DNA of 35,306 nucleotides. Origin: an uncultured Chlorobiaceae bacterium (lineage in GTDB: Bacteria > Bacteroidota > Chlorobiia > Chlorobiales > Chlorobiaceae). Within the stretch, counting starts at the first letter, position 1. Every line of letters starts with the position of its first letter. The stretch spans positions 1-35,306 of the forward strand of contig CAIPKT010000110.1 of NCBI GenBank assembly GCA_903865705.1, read 5' to 3'. Both the position numbers and the translations under genes were made by a program. Below the pieces are notes generated by a model. That model worked only from the letters and a program-made list of their open reading frames with translations. It was not told the origin of the DNA and made no database searches. This document shows positions 24,044-34,800 of the stretch, one piece after another.

Positions 24044-27000
24044 ATGCCTCATCTTCGTAAAATAGTTGCTGTTGTTGGTCTTGAGCAGTATAACGCTGGC
24101 CTTTGGAAAAAGATCAAGGGTCTTCTTTCCAGCGAAGCTGAACTGACCCAGTTGAGTGATATTGATCTTGAAAAAAAGCATCCTGATGCGGCTAAAGCAA
24201 TTCAGGAGGCGGACTGCATTTTCATGAGTATGATCAATTTCAAGGATCAGATCGACTGGTTTAAGCTGCAGCTCGACCAATCGAACAATGAGAAGACCAT
24301 TTTTATTTTTGAGTCAATGCCTGAAGCCATGGCGCTGACCAAGGTCGGCAGCTATTCTGTCGGGGACGGAAAGGCTGGCATGCCGGACATGGTTAAAAAA
24401 GTGGCCAAAATGCTGGTAAATGGGCGCGATGAGGATGCTCTTTATGGGTATATGAAGCTCATGAAGATCATGCGCACCATTCTTCCCCTTGTGCCAAACA
24501 AAGCAAAGGATTTCAAGAACTGGCTGATGGTCTACTCCTACTGGATGCAGCCGACGGCGGAAAATATAGCCAACATGTTTCGCCTTATTCTTCGCGAATA
24601 TTTTAATGAGCCGGTTACCGTCGGGGCGATTGTTGATGTGCCGAACATGGGGATCTACCATCCTGATGCTCCTGCGTATTTTACGGATATCAAGAGCTAT
24701 AAGAACTGGTCAAAAAAGCGCGGGATTAATATCGACAAGGGCCAGAAAGTCGGCCTTTTGTTTTTCCGCAAACACCTGCTTCAGGAAAAAACCTATATCG
24801 ACAACACGATCCGTGTGCTTGAAAAACGTGGACTTCATCTCTTTCCGGCCTTTGTGATGGGTGTGGAAGGCCATGTTCTGGTGCGCGACTGGTTTGTCAA
24901 GGAAAAAATCGATCTTCTGGTCAATATGATGGGCTTCGGGCTTGTGGGTGGCCCTGCCGGCTCAACCAAGCCGGGAACGGCTGCTGAGGCGCGGCATGAG
25001 ATTATGACAAAACTTGATGTTCCCTATATCGTTGCCCAGCCTCTCCTGACACAGGGATTTGAATCATGGAGTGAGCTTGGCGTTTCTCCCATGCAGTTGA
25101 CCTTTACCTACGCCATTCCTGAAATGGACGGTGCGATTTGCCCGGTTATTCTTGGCGCCTTGCAGGATGGCAAAATCGAGACGGTTCCAGAACGCCTTGA
25201 CCGGCTTGCCGGTCTTGTCAGTCAGTGGCTCCGCTTGCGTGCAACGGCCAACAAGGATAAAAAAGTCGCCTTTATTGTTTACGATTATCCTCCAGGACTT
25301 GGCAAAAAGGCCAGTGCGGCACTGCTTGATGTACCCAGGACGCTTTTGGCATCGCTGCAGAGGATGAAAAAAGAGGGATACAATGTCGGCCAGTTGCCAG
25401 AAACGCCCGAAGCACTTTTCAAGGCGATTGATCAGGCAACCGATCACCAGATTAAACAGCACCAGCCGGATGCTCTTAAAGTCAGTTATGACACCTTCAA
25501 GGAGCTGACCTCTTCGAGGGAACGTGAACGCATTGAGGATCGGTGGCAGAAATTTCCTGGTGAAATTGTGCCGATCGGGGAGCAGGATGTTTTTATCGGA
25601 GGCATCAGATTTGGCAATATCTTTATCGGCGTTCAGCCTCGTTTAGGAGTACAGGGCGATCCCATGCGCCTGTTGTTTGACAAGTCCAACACGCCTCACC
25701 ACCAGTATATCGCTTTCTATCGCTGGATAAGCCGCGAGTTTCAGGCGCACGTCCTGGTTCATGTCGGGATGCATGGATCAGTCGAATGGATGCCGGGGCT
25801 CCAGACCGGCCTTACCGGTGATTGCTGGCCGGATGCCCTTCTTGGAGAGGTTCCGCATATCTACATCTATCCGGTGAATAACCCCAGTGAATCTACCATT
25901 GCAAAACGACGCGGCCTGGCGACGATGGTATCACATGTTGTGCCGCCGCTCTCTCGTGCCGGTCTCTACAAGGAGCTGCCTGCCCTGAAAGAGCTGCTGG
26001 TTGATTTCCGCGAAAGAAATTTTTCATCTTCAGCCTTAGCTTCAGCCTCCCTTAATGAGCCGGGAGATGCTTCTGGTTTTGAGGAGGCCATTATGCAAAA
26101 AGCCGAACTGCTTAATCTGACCGATGACTGCCCCCGGCCGGTGAGTGAAGGGTTCTGCGATTATGTCAGCAGGCTTTATATGTATGTTTCCGAACTTGAA
26201 AACCGGTTGATTTCCAATTCTCTTCATGTTTTTGGTGAGGCAAGTCCTTTGGAAGCGCAGATTATTACCATTACTGAAACGCTTAAAAATCGGGCTGAAG
26301 AAGCAAAGACATTGCCAGCTCTTCTAATGAGCGCGTCAGGGAAGAATGGACACTTTAACAGCTATGAGGAGTTGACCGGCCGGTCGAGAAAGGGCGAAGA
26401 GGATGCAATCCGACTGCGTGAGTGGGTTGATACTTCGTGCCGTGATTTTCTTCAGCAGGTGTTGTTTGACCGGAAAAATATAGCAGGAGCTTTTGCCACC
26501 ATAACGGGAGGAGCCCGTATTCCTGCTGAATATGTGGCTTTTGTCGATCAGTTGATCAAGGAGGGCTCACAGCTTCTTTTTGCACTTCGCGACAATACCG
26601 GTGAGCTGGATTCCTTGATGAAGGTACTCAGTGGCCGTTATATCTCATCCGGACCTGGCGGTGACCTGGTCCGTGACGGTATTAATGTGCTTCCTTCGGG
26701 CCGCAACATCCACTCTATCGACCCTTGGAGAATTCCATCAGTACTGGCTTTCAAGCGGGGAACGCTTATTGCTGACAGCATCGTCAAAAAGCATCTTGAG
26801 GAAAATGATGGACAATATCCTGAAACCATTGCCCAGGTGCTTTGGGGCCTCGACACCATCAAAACCAAGGGTGAAGCGGTTGCCGTTGTAATCCGGCTGC
26901 TTGGAGGCGAACCATCCTATGATGCTTTCGGTAAAATCAGTCACTACAGCCTTGTGTCGCTCGACAAGCTTCGTCGTCCGCGCATTGATGTGCTGATGCA

Positions 27001-27892
27001 GCTCAGTCCGATTTTCCGTGATGCATTCGGACTGCTTATGGACCAGCTTGACCGGCTTGTCAAGGAAGCAGCCAAAGCTGATGAGCCTGTTGAGATGAAT
27101 TATGTCAAAAAACATGTCGATGAAGCGCTTGCATCCGGCATGGAGTACCAGAGCGCCACTGCCCGTCAGTTTACTCAGGCTCCCGGTGCGTATGGCACTT
27201 ATGTTGATGATATGATTGAGGATTCTGCATGGGATACGGAGAACGATTTGGATGATCTCTTTATCCGTCGCAACAGCAGTGCCTATGGCGGCGGAAGAAA
27301 GGGGGGGAATGAGTCCGATATTCTGCAGAAACTCCTCGGATCGGTTGACCGTGTAGTGCATCAGGTTGATTCTACCGAATTCGGTATTTCCGATATTGAC
27401 CATTACTTCTCTTCCTCCGGATCGCTGCAGCTTGCCGCCCGTCGCAGGAACACAAAGGGTGGTGATGTCAAGCTCAACTACGTTGAATCGTTTACCTCTG
27501 ATATCAAGGTTGATGATGCCGAAAAATCGCTGCGTATTGAGTACCGTTCAAAGCTGCTCAATCCAAAGTGGTTTGAAGGGATGCTGAATCATGGACATAG
27601 CGGAGCCGCTGAAATCAGTAACCGCGTCACCTACATGCTTGGCTGGGATGCCGTAACCAAGAGCGTTGACGACTGGGTCTACAAAAAAACAGCAGAGACC
27701 TATGCGCTTGATCCGGAAATGAGGGAGAGGCTTGCAACGCTTAATCCGCAGGCAATCAAGAACATTGTCGGCCGTATGCTTGAGGCGAACGGACGAGGCA
27801 TGTGGAAAGCCGATCAGAGCATGATTGATGAGTTGCAGGAGATTTACGCTGATCTGGAAGACCGCCTTGAAGGGTTGACCGACAACGAATAA
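24044..27892 (+). CDS. bchH: Magnesium chelatase large subunit H (BchH family; bchT-like by position)
   Basis: BchH binds protoporphyrin IX and is the catalytic subunit of magnesium chelatase. The 1282-residue protein matches the CobN/BchH family over its whole length, with family segments such as DYPPGLGKKASAALLDVPRT, HVGMHGSVEWMPG, VNNPSESTIAKRRGLATMV and LPSGRNIHSIDPWRIPS. Green sulfur bacteria carry several BchH paralogues (BchH, BchS, BchT). From memory, the copy next to bchI-bchD in Chlorobaculum tepidum is named bchT, so this may be the bchT orthologue; I cannot settle that here. It is separated from bchD by a terminator and ends before a bidirectional terminator shared with guaB. Confidence 0.95.
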   Translation: MPHLRKIVAVVGLEQYNAGLWKKIKGLLSSEAELTQLSDIDLEKKHPDAAKAIQEADCIFMSMINFKDQIDWFKLQLDQSNNEKTIFIFESMPEAMALTKVGSYSVGDGKAGMPDMVKKVAKMLVNGRDEDALYGYMKLMKIMRTILPLVPNKAKDFKNWLMVYSYWMQPTAENIANMFRLILREYFNEPVTVGAIVDVPNMGIYHPDAPAYFTDIKSYKNWSKKRGINIDKGQKVGLLFFRKHLLQEKTYIDNTIRVLEKRGLHLFPAFVMGVEGHVLVRDWFVKEKIDLLVNMMGFGLVGGPAGSTKPGTAAEARHEIMTKLDVPYIVAQPLLTQGFESWSELGVSPMQLTFTYAIPEMDGAICPVILGALQDGKIETVPERLDRLAGLVSQWLRLRATANKDKKVAFIVYDYPPGLGKKASAALLDVPRTLLASLQRMKKEGYNVGQLPETPEALFKAIDQATDHQIKQHQPDALKVSYDTFKELTSSRERERIEDRWQKFPGEIVPIGEQDVFIGGIRFGNIFIGVQPRLGVQGDPMRLLFDKSNTPHHQYIAFYRWISREFQAHVLVHVGMHGSVEWMPGLQTGLTGDCWPDALLGEVPHIYIYPVNNPSESTIAKRRGLATMVSHVVPPLSRAGLYKELPALKELLVDFRERNFSSSALASASLNEPGDASGFEEAIMQKAELLNLTDDCPRPVSEGFCDYVSRLYMYVSELENRLISNSLHVFGEASPLEAQIITITETLKNRAEEAKTLPALLMSASGKNGHFNSYEELTGRSRKGEEDAIRLREWVDTSCRDFLQQVLFDRKNIAGAFATITGGARIPAEYVAFVDQLIKEGSQLLFALRDNTGELDSLMKVLSGRYISSGPGGDLVRDGINVLPSGRNIHSIDPWRIPSVLAFKRGTLIADSIVKKHLEENDGQYPETIAQVLWGLDTIKTKGEAVAVVIRLLGGEPSYDAFGKISHYSLVSLDKLRRPRIDVLMQLSPIFRDAFGLLMDQLDRLVKEAAKADEPVEMNYVKKHVDEALASGMEYQSATARQFTQAPGAYGTYVDDMIEDSAWDTENDLDDLFIRRNSSAYGGGRKGGNESDILQKLLGSVDRVVHQVDSTEFGISDIDHYFSSSGSLQLAARRRNTKGGDVKLNYVESFTSDIKVDDAEKSLRIEYRSKLLNPKWFEGMLNHGHSGAAEISNRVTYMLGWDAVTKSVDDWVYKKTAETYALDPEMRERLATLNPQAIKNIVGRMLEANGRGMWKADQSMIDELQEIYADLEDRLEGLTDNE

Positions 27893-27916
27893 CTCGCCGA
27901 TGGGCGAATGATCAAG

Positions 27917-27951
27917 AACAACAAGGGCGGGTTTAACCCGCCCTTGTTGTT
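27917..27951. terminator. Bidirectional terminator between bchH and guaB
   Basis: A 15-bp perfect GC-rich stem (AACAACAAGGGCGGG at 27917-27931, complement at 27937-27951) with loop TTTAA lies between the convergent ends of bchH (27892) and guaB (27971). The arms end in T-containing stretches on both strands, so it can serve both genes. Confidence 0.88.
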
Positions 27952-27970
27952 TATATAATACCGAATGCGG

Positions 27971-29479
<1,509 letters not shown>

Positions 29480-29683
29480 TTAATTGGATGGCTGCAAAAT
29501 CAATTTTGCCAATTTACGAAAAGTGAGCATAGAATGACAATGTTAATCGCTGTAAACATTCGCCGGATAAACGAAGTATTCAAAATTTGCATTGAATTAA
29601 CGTTGCTCTTAAAAAGCTCCACAGTAAGAGAATGATTTTGAAAATCAAAAATAGAGTGTAAATTACAAGCCATTTACTATTAC

Positions 29684-29774
29684 GGAGAGGTCGCATAGTT
29701 GGTCTAGTGCGCTCGCCTGGAAAGCGGGTAGGGTGTCACAGCCCTCGAGGGTTCGAATCCCTCCCTCTCCGCCA
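29684..29774 (+). tRNA. tRNA-Ser (anticodon GGA)
   Basis: The 91-nt sequence folds as a class II tRNA: acceptor stem GGAGAGG/CCTCTCC, anticodon stem CTCGC/GCGGG with loop CTGGAAA (anticodon GGA at 29719-29721), a long variable arm as expected for serine, a GGTTCGAATCC T-arm and an encoded CCA (29772-29774). It reads UCC/UCU codons. Its 3' end is duplicated downstream, marking it as an integration target. Confidence 0.95.
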
Positions 29775-29779
29775 GGAAG
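29756..29779 (+). repeat. Attachment-site-like direct repeat, copy 1 (inside tRNA-Ser 3' end)
   Basis: These 24 bases run from the T-arm through the CCA end into five flanking bases. They are repeated exactly at 29884-29907. Repetition of a tRNA 3' end is the usual footprint of tyrosine-recombinase integration, with the tRNA kept intact at one end. Confidence 0.75.
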
Positions 29780-29883
29780 AAAGCTGAAAAAAGGTAGATC
29801 CCCACTGTTTTTGTGATGGAGTAAAACAAGAGGGATGAGAACCCGATAAGAGGCGTTTGACAAATGGCCGAAGGCTACGAATC

Positions 29884-29907
29884 AATCCCTCCCTCTCCGC
29901 CAGGAAG
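29884..29907 (+). repeat. Attachment-site-like direct repeat, copy 2
   Basis: This is an exact 24-bp copy of 29756-29779, starting about 130 bp downstream. The bases before it (29863-29883) do not continue the tRNA, so this is a tRNA 3'-end fragment and not a second gene. It could be the scar of an excised or nested element. A further copy would be expected at the far end of the BREX island, outside the window. Confidence 0.75.
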
Positions 29908-29944
29908 TCCCAGATATCCATAAATAGCAACTTAGCTATCGAAA

Positions 29945-29965
29945 AAGCCCGCTGCACGCGGGTTT
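29945..29965 (-). terminator. Stem-loop with T-tract on the minus strand
   Basis: CCCGC at 29948-29952 pairs with GCGGG at 29958-29962 and extends outward through weak pairs. On the - strand the stem is followed by CTTTTTC, the form of an intrinsic terminator for a leftward transcript. No leftward gene is intact here, so it may have served a lost integrase gene reading toward the tRNA. Confidence 0.5.
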
Positions 29966-30044
29966 ATGTGTTTAATAGATTTGACTGAGAATCTTTTCCC
30001 CTCTATTCTTGCTTTCTTATCACCGTCGCGCAAGTCACCCTCGC

Positions 30045-30083
30045 AAGTTGGCACCAAGTTGGCACTAAGTCAGCACCAAGTCC
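30045..30083 (+). repeat. Tandem 11-bp repeat
   Basis: The unit AAGTTGGCACC occurs as AAGTTGGCACC, AAGTTGGCACT and AAGTCAGCACC followed by a partial AAGTCC. It lies in the gene-poor stretch between the tRNA scar and the BREX genes. It may be a set of recombinase or accessory-protein binding sites (arm-type sites) or the decayed end of a gene. Confidence 0.6.
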
Positions 30084-30398
30084 TTAACCCGCTCATTACG
30101 GCCCAAGCGATGCCTCGTCAAACGAAGGTTTTTTTGATACGATGAAATCGTGCAATTACTTGGGCTGGAGGGAAAAAGAGGGTGACAGTTACATTTTTCT
30201 TCTGCATTTCTCCCCTTCCGAATACTGTTATAAGCATGGGGTAAAGGCAGTTAATATCCTGCGAAACAGCGTATAACTACGCAATAGATTTGTATATTTA
30301 AATTCAATTGCATTGCAAAGTTAACTTATCCACCAGGTGGTATCTAAGTACAGTCGCTTTTAATTTCAATAGCTTCAGGGGAGATTAAAGATCGTTAG

Positions 30399-30587
30399 TT
30401 ATCTATCCATAAAATATGCAGTCACCTTGGTGTCAGCAAGGACACCGTGTATAAGTGGATTGATAAAAATAAAATACCGGTTCATCGCATGGGACGTCTC
30501 TGGAAGTTCAGGAAGGAAGAGGTAGATAAATGGGTGAAAGCCGGTGGCGCTACTGAACAGAATAAAATGAGTCGAAGTCGGTTATGA
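30399..30587 (+). pseudogene. Excisionase-type helix-turn-helix protein, apparently lacking a start
   Basis: The open frame encodes SIHKICSHLGVSKDTVYKWI, then NKIPVHRMGRLWKFRKEEVD and KWVKAGGA. This is the helix-turn-helix of the excisionase/MerR-like family (tyrosine- and tryptophan-rich VYKW, then GRLWKF wing). No ATG, GTG or TTG exists in frame before the conserved region: an in-frame TAG at 30396-30398 closes it, and an AGGGGAG at 30377-30383 lies a little upstream. Either the start was lost by mutation or a non-canonical start is used. Its stop at 30585-30587 overlaps the brxA ATG at 30584 by three bases (ATGA), so it was built to be coupled to brxA. Such small DNA-binding genes commonly precede defence operons. 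Confidence 0.7.
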
Positions 30588-31198
30588 AGAAAGAGAAGTA
30601 CAGCATGGCTTTCACAACAGGCGGTCTTTTTTATCGCGAATCGGTGACCTTGGCCATGTTGTTTTTTGAGCTTAACGACTGGGATCCGGTCAAAGAAAAG
30701 GTTCTTTCCGAAAACCTGTTACAGTCAAGAACACTCAATACATCGAAGCGTCAATGCCGTGAAATTATCTCAAGGTTGAAAACTCTTGACCAAAAGGAGC
30801 TTGATTTGCTGATTTCCGGAAGCACCCAGGAACAGAAATATCTGCTTTGGCTCGCCGTTTGTCGCCATTATCGGTTTATTGCCGAGTTTGCTGAAGAGGT
30901 TATTCGGGAAAGATATATCGGCCTGAAGCATGACCTTCAATACGAAGAGTTCGATTTCTTTTTTAATAAAAAGTCGGAGTGGCATCCTGAACTTGAAGAG
31001 ATAAAGCCAACAACAAGAAACAAACTGCGTCAAGTCTTGTTCAAAATATTGCGTGAAGCTGAACTTCTGACAGTCAGGAACACCATTAATGCCTCAATGC
31101 TGAGTCAACGGCTTCTGTCAGCCATACCTCGCCAGCGGCGCAAGGATGTTTTTCTCTTTCCGGTATTTGAATCCGATATAAAGTGGAGTGCCGAATGA
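30584..31198 (+). CDS. brxA: BREX protein BrxA (DUF1819)
   Basis: BrxA is the small DNA-binding protein at the start of BREX phage-defence operons. The 204-residue product has the family start YSMAFTTGGLFYRESVTLA, the central EQKYLLWLAVCRHYRFIAEFAEEVIRER and the C-terminal RLLSAIPRQRRKDVFLFPV, all typical of DUF1819. It is soluble with no signal peptide. Its ATG overlaps the stop of the upstream helix-turn-helix frame, and its own stop overlaps the brxB start (ATGA). Confidence 0.93.
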   Translation: MKKEKYSMAFTTGGLFYRESVTLAMLFFELNDWDPVKEKVLSENLLQSRTLNTSKRQCREIISRLKTLDQKELDLLISGSTQEQKYLLWLAVCRHYRFIAEFAEEVIRERYIGLKHDLQYEEFDFFFNKKSEWHPELEEIKPTTRNKLRQVLFKILREAELLTVRNTINASMLSQRLLSAIPRQRRKDVFLFPVFESDIKWSAE

Positions 31199-31806
31199 GT
31201 GCGGATAGTGGAAAAAAGCCAATGAATGAGCGATTGCAGCATTTATTCAATGTCATTTCAAGTCATCGTTTTTTGGAAAAAAGGGCTCTGAACGGGGAGA
31301 TTCCATTTTACGTATGCGCATACCCTCCTGAAGAGGCGGTCGAGATGGAGCGTCTTCAACGGCAGCTTGCCAACCGGCTTGAGCAGGCAGGTGTCAAGGT
31401 GTTGGATATTAACCTTTATGACCTCTCCATCCAGATACTCAAAGAACGGGGAATCTGGGAGCAACTCCTCGATATGGAGCAAACCGTCTCCAAAGAAGAG
31501 CTGAAAGAGCTGCTTCAGGGAGTATTGGATCCCGAAGCACACCTGGTACCAGCAATAGCCATAACACTTGCGAAGAGTGATTTTGATGTCCTCTTTCTTT
31601 CAGGTGTTGGAGCTGTATTCCCTTATATCCGTTCGCATAATGTTTTGAATAACCTGCAGAGCACAGCAAAAGAGAAGCCGACCATTATGTTTTTTCCGGG
31701 CACTTATGAACACTGCCAGGAATCAGGCGCTTCACTCGATCTCTTCGGGAAGTTACATGACGACAAATACTACCGGGCTTTTGACATCTCTCATTGCGAA
31801 GCATAA
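31195..31806 (+). CDS. brxB: BREX protein BrxB (DUF1788)
   Basis: BrxB is a conserved BREX component of unknown biochemical function, belonging to DUF1788. The product of about 203 residues has FVISSHRFL-like start (LFNVISSHRFLEKRALNGEI), PFYVCAYPPEEAVEMER, a central LYDLSIQILKERG and the C-terminal SGVGAVFPYIRSHNVLNNLQ followed by KPTIMFFPGTY, which are family hallmarks. The ATG at 31195 overlaps the brxA stop and has GGAG at 31185-31188, so it is preferred over an in-frame GTG at 31183. brxC starts 14 bp downstream. Confidence 0.93.
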   Translation: MSADSGKKPMNERLQHLFNVISSHRFLEKRALNGEIPFYVCAYPPEEAVEMERLQRQLANRLEQAGVKVLDINLYDLSIQILKERGIWEQLLDMEQTVSKEELKELLQGVLDPEAHLVPAIAITLAKSDFDVLFLSGVGAVFPYIRSHNVLNNLQSTAKEKPTIMFFPGTYEHCQESGASLDLFGKLHDDKYYRAFDISHCEA

Positions 31807-31820
31807 ACGAAATAAACAGG

Positions 31821-34800
31821 ATGATTCTTAAGAGCATTTTCAAAAAGCCGGTTGATCGCCCTATTGAAGGGGTCATCAAAGCTGATGATGAAGCAAGCCT
31901 TCGGCTTGAAATCGAAGAGTATGTCCTGACCAGTGAGGTTGAAAAACGTCTGGAGTTATTCCTTGATGCATACAACAATTACGAAGGTGCCAACGGGGTT
32001 TGGATCTCTGGTTTCTTTGGCTCAGGCAAATCGCACCTGTTGAAAATACTCGCAATGCTCCTTGAAAATCGGGAGATCGACGGTGCATTGGCTCTTGACC
32101 TGTTTCTCATGAAATGTGTCGATAACGAGATTCTTCGTGCCGATCTCAAGCGTGCGGTGGCCATTCCCTCAAAAAGCATTCTTTTCAATATCGACCAAAA
32201 AGCTGATGTGATCAGCAAAACACAGTTCGATGCTCTGCTTGCCGTCTTTGTCAAGGTGTTCGATGAAATGTGCGGTTACTATGGAAAGCAGGGACACATT
32301 GCACAGTTTGAGCGAGATCTCGACAGTCGGGGACTCTATGAAAAGTTTACTACAGCCTATCAATCTCTTACAGGAAAAGAGTGGCAAAAAGGGCGTGAAC
32401 AGGCGCTCCTCGAATCGCAGAATATCGCAAAAGCTTACGGCGAGGCAACCGGTGAACCAGCCAGCGCCGCCGCAGGTATTCTCGATAAATACAGAAGCCA
32501 GTACCGGGTTTCAATTGAGGATTTCGCCGATCAGGTTAACGCCTATATCAACAAGCAATCGTCCGGTTTTCGGCTGAACTTTTTTGTTGACGAGGTGGGG
32601 CAGTATATCGCCGAAAACGTCAAGCTGATGACCAACCTGCAAACCATTGCCGAAAGTCTTGCAACAAAAAGTAGAGGTCGAGCCTGGATCATTGTTACCT
32701 CCCAGAACGACATGAGCACGGTTCTCGGTGAAATGAACCGTCAGCAGAGCAACGACTTCTCGAAAATCATGGGCCGATTTGCCACCAAAATGCCGCTGAC
32801 CAGTACCAATGTGGCAATGGTGATTCAGAAAAGGCTTTTGGCCAAAACAGAAGAGGGTACGGAACTTGTTTCTGACCTCTACCACCGTGTGTCAAATAAC
32901 TTCGGGACGCTTTTCAGTTTCACCGATGGATCACGCGATTACAAGAACTATAAGGACCGGGAGGAGTTTATTCAGAGCTATCCTTTCGTGCCCTACCAAT
33001 TTGAACTGTTTCAGTCGGCAATAGAGAATCTTTCACGTCACAATGCCTTTGAAGGGAAGCATAGTTCGGTCGGTGAGCGTTCGATGCTCGGTGTTTTCCA
33101 GCAGGTTGCCATGCAGATCAGTGGTTATGAAATCGGTCAACTGGCCTCTTTTGACCTGATGTTTGAAGGCATTCAAACGGCATTAAAGGCCCAGACGCAA
33201 AAAGCGGTTTTCACCGCAGAGCGGCAACTGGGCAATGACTTTGCCTTAAAAGTGCTGAAAGCGCTTTTTCTTGTCAAATATATCAAAGAGTTCAAGCCAT
33301 CGCTCCGCAACCTCTGCGTTCTGATGCTTGATGCTTTCAATCAGGACCTTCCCCAATTGCGCAAGCATGTTGAAGAGGCGCTGAACTACCTGGAACAGCA
33401 GACCTACATCAAACGGAATGGTGAGCTCTACGAGTACCTCACCGATGAGGAAAAGGATATCGAAAAGGAGATCAAGAACACCGAAATTGAATCAACCGAA
33501 GTTGCTGCAGAGCTGGAAAAGATAATTTTCGATACCATCATCAAGCAGAGGAAAATTCGCTACGATTCCAACGGGCCGGATTATCCCTATTCCCGAAAAC
33601 TTGATGACCGTTTGCACGGCCGAGAATACGAGCTGGCTATCCATGTAGTCACCCCATTCCACGAAAATGCCGAGAATGAGACCATTCTGAAAATGCAGAG
33701 CATGGGTCGTGATGAACTTTTGGTACTGATGCCTCCTGACGACCGGCTTATGCGGGATATTACGCTCTACAAACAGACCGAAAAGTATATCCGCCAGAAC
33801 ATCATCGCGACCCAGCAAGAGGCTGTAAACCGCATACTGACCAACAAAGGCGATCAGAACCGCGATCGATACAGGGATTTGCAGTTGCGACTGCAAACCC
33901 TCCTTGGCCGGGCAAAACTTTTTGTGGGTGGCAGTGAGATTGAAATAGGCGGTGAAGATCCTCAAAGCAGGATCATTCGGGGTTTTCATCAACTGATCAT
34001 ACAGGCATATCCCAACCTCCGCATGCTTCGCGGCATTACCTATACCGAAAACGATATTGCGGGTTGTCTCCGGCAAAATCAGGAGGCATTGTTTGGAACT
34101 GATCTTGCCTCATTGGCGGAATCAGAGCAGGAGGTGCTTGCCTTCATCCAGAGCAATAACCGGAGTGGTGTTCGCACAACGCTGAAGCTCCTGCTGGAAA
34201 AATTTGAGCGCAAACCAAATGGCTGGTACTTTGCTGCAGTGCTCTGCACCCTCGCCAAACTCTGTGCACGAGGGAAGGTTGAAGTCCGTTCAGAGAGCAA
34301 TACCCTTGAAGATGATGAACTCGAACGGGCATTGCGCAATACGCACGGACATGGCAATGTTATTCTGGTGCCACAGGCTGATTTTACCGCATCACAGGTT
34401 CGCAACCTGAAAGAGTTTTATGAAGAGTTTTTTGACGCTTCTCCAGTTGCCACTGAAGCCAAAGCTCTCAGCAAGGAAACAGGTGAAGCCTTGCAGAAAT
34501 CAATGCATGAGCTATCTCCATTTGCTGCACAAACTACGCTCTACCCGTTTCTGCATGCATTGAATCCGGTGCTTGAAAAACTGAAAACGGTAAGTGGAAA
34601 ACCCTACACCTGGTACCTCACTGATTTCCTCAAAGAGGTTGATCTGTTGCTTGATTTGAAGGAAACGGTTATCGACCCGATCCGCAAGTTCATGAGCGGC
34701 TCGCAAAAAAGCATTTTTGATTCTGCCCGGAAAATGGTTCAGGCACAGGAACCGAATTTTGCCTACATCCATGGAGATGAATCAGCGCTACTCTCCGAGG

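Larger units (their letters stand above)
29908..30398. other. Gene-poor stretch between tRNA-Ser scar and BREX locus
   Basis: I see no credible gene in these 490 bp. It holds a stem-loop at 29945-29965, a tandem repeat at 30045-30083 and several short inverted repeats: ACGAT-GAA-ATCGT at 30139-30151, TTGCATTGCAA at 30308-30318 and CCACCAGGTGG at 30330-30340. A ribosome-binding-like AGGGGAG at 30377-30383 precedes the damaged helix-turn-helix gene. The palindromes could be operators for the BREX transcript, but no promoter is clear. Confidence 0.5.

Noticed and set aside
26738-27403. Minus-strand open frame of 221 codons
   Set aside because: It is antisense to bchH with no recognisable motif.
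29863-29907. Second tRNA-Ser gene
   Set aside because: Only the 3' 24 bases match; no acceptor 5' strand, D-arm or anticodon arm is present, so it is a tRNA fragment.
30045-30083. CRISPR array
   Set aside because: The units are only 11 bp and directly abut without spacers; no other repeat-spacer pattern is present in the window.
33492-34076. Minus-strand open frame of 194 codons
   Set aside because: It is antisense to brxC, which remains open across it in the correct frame.
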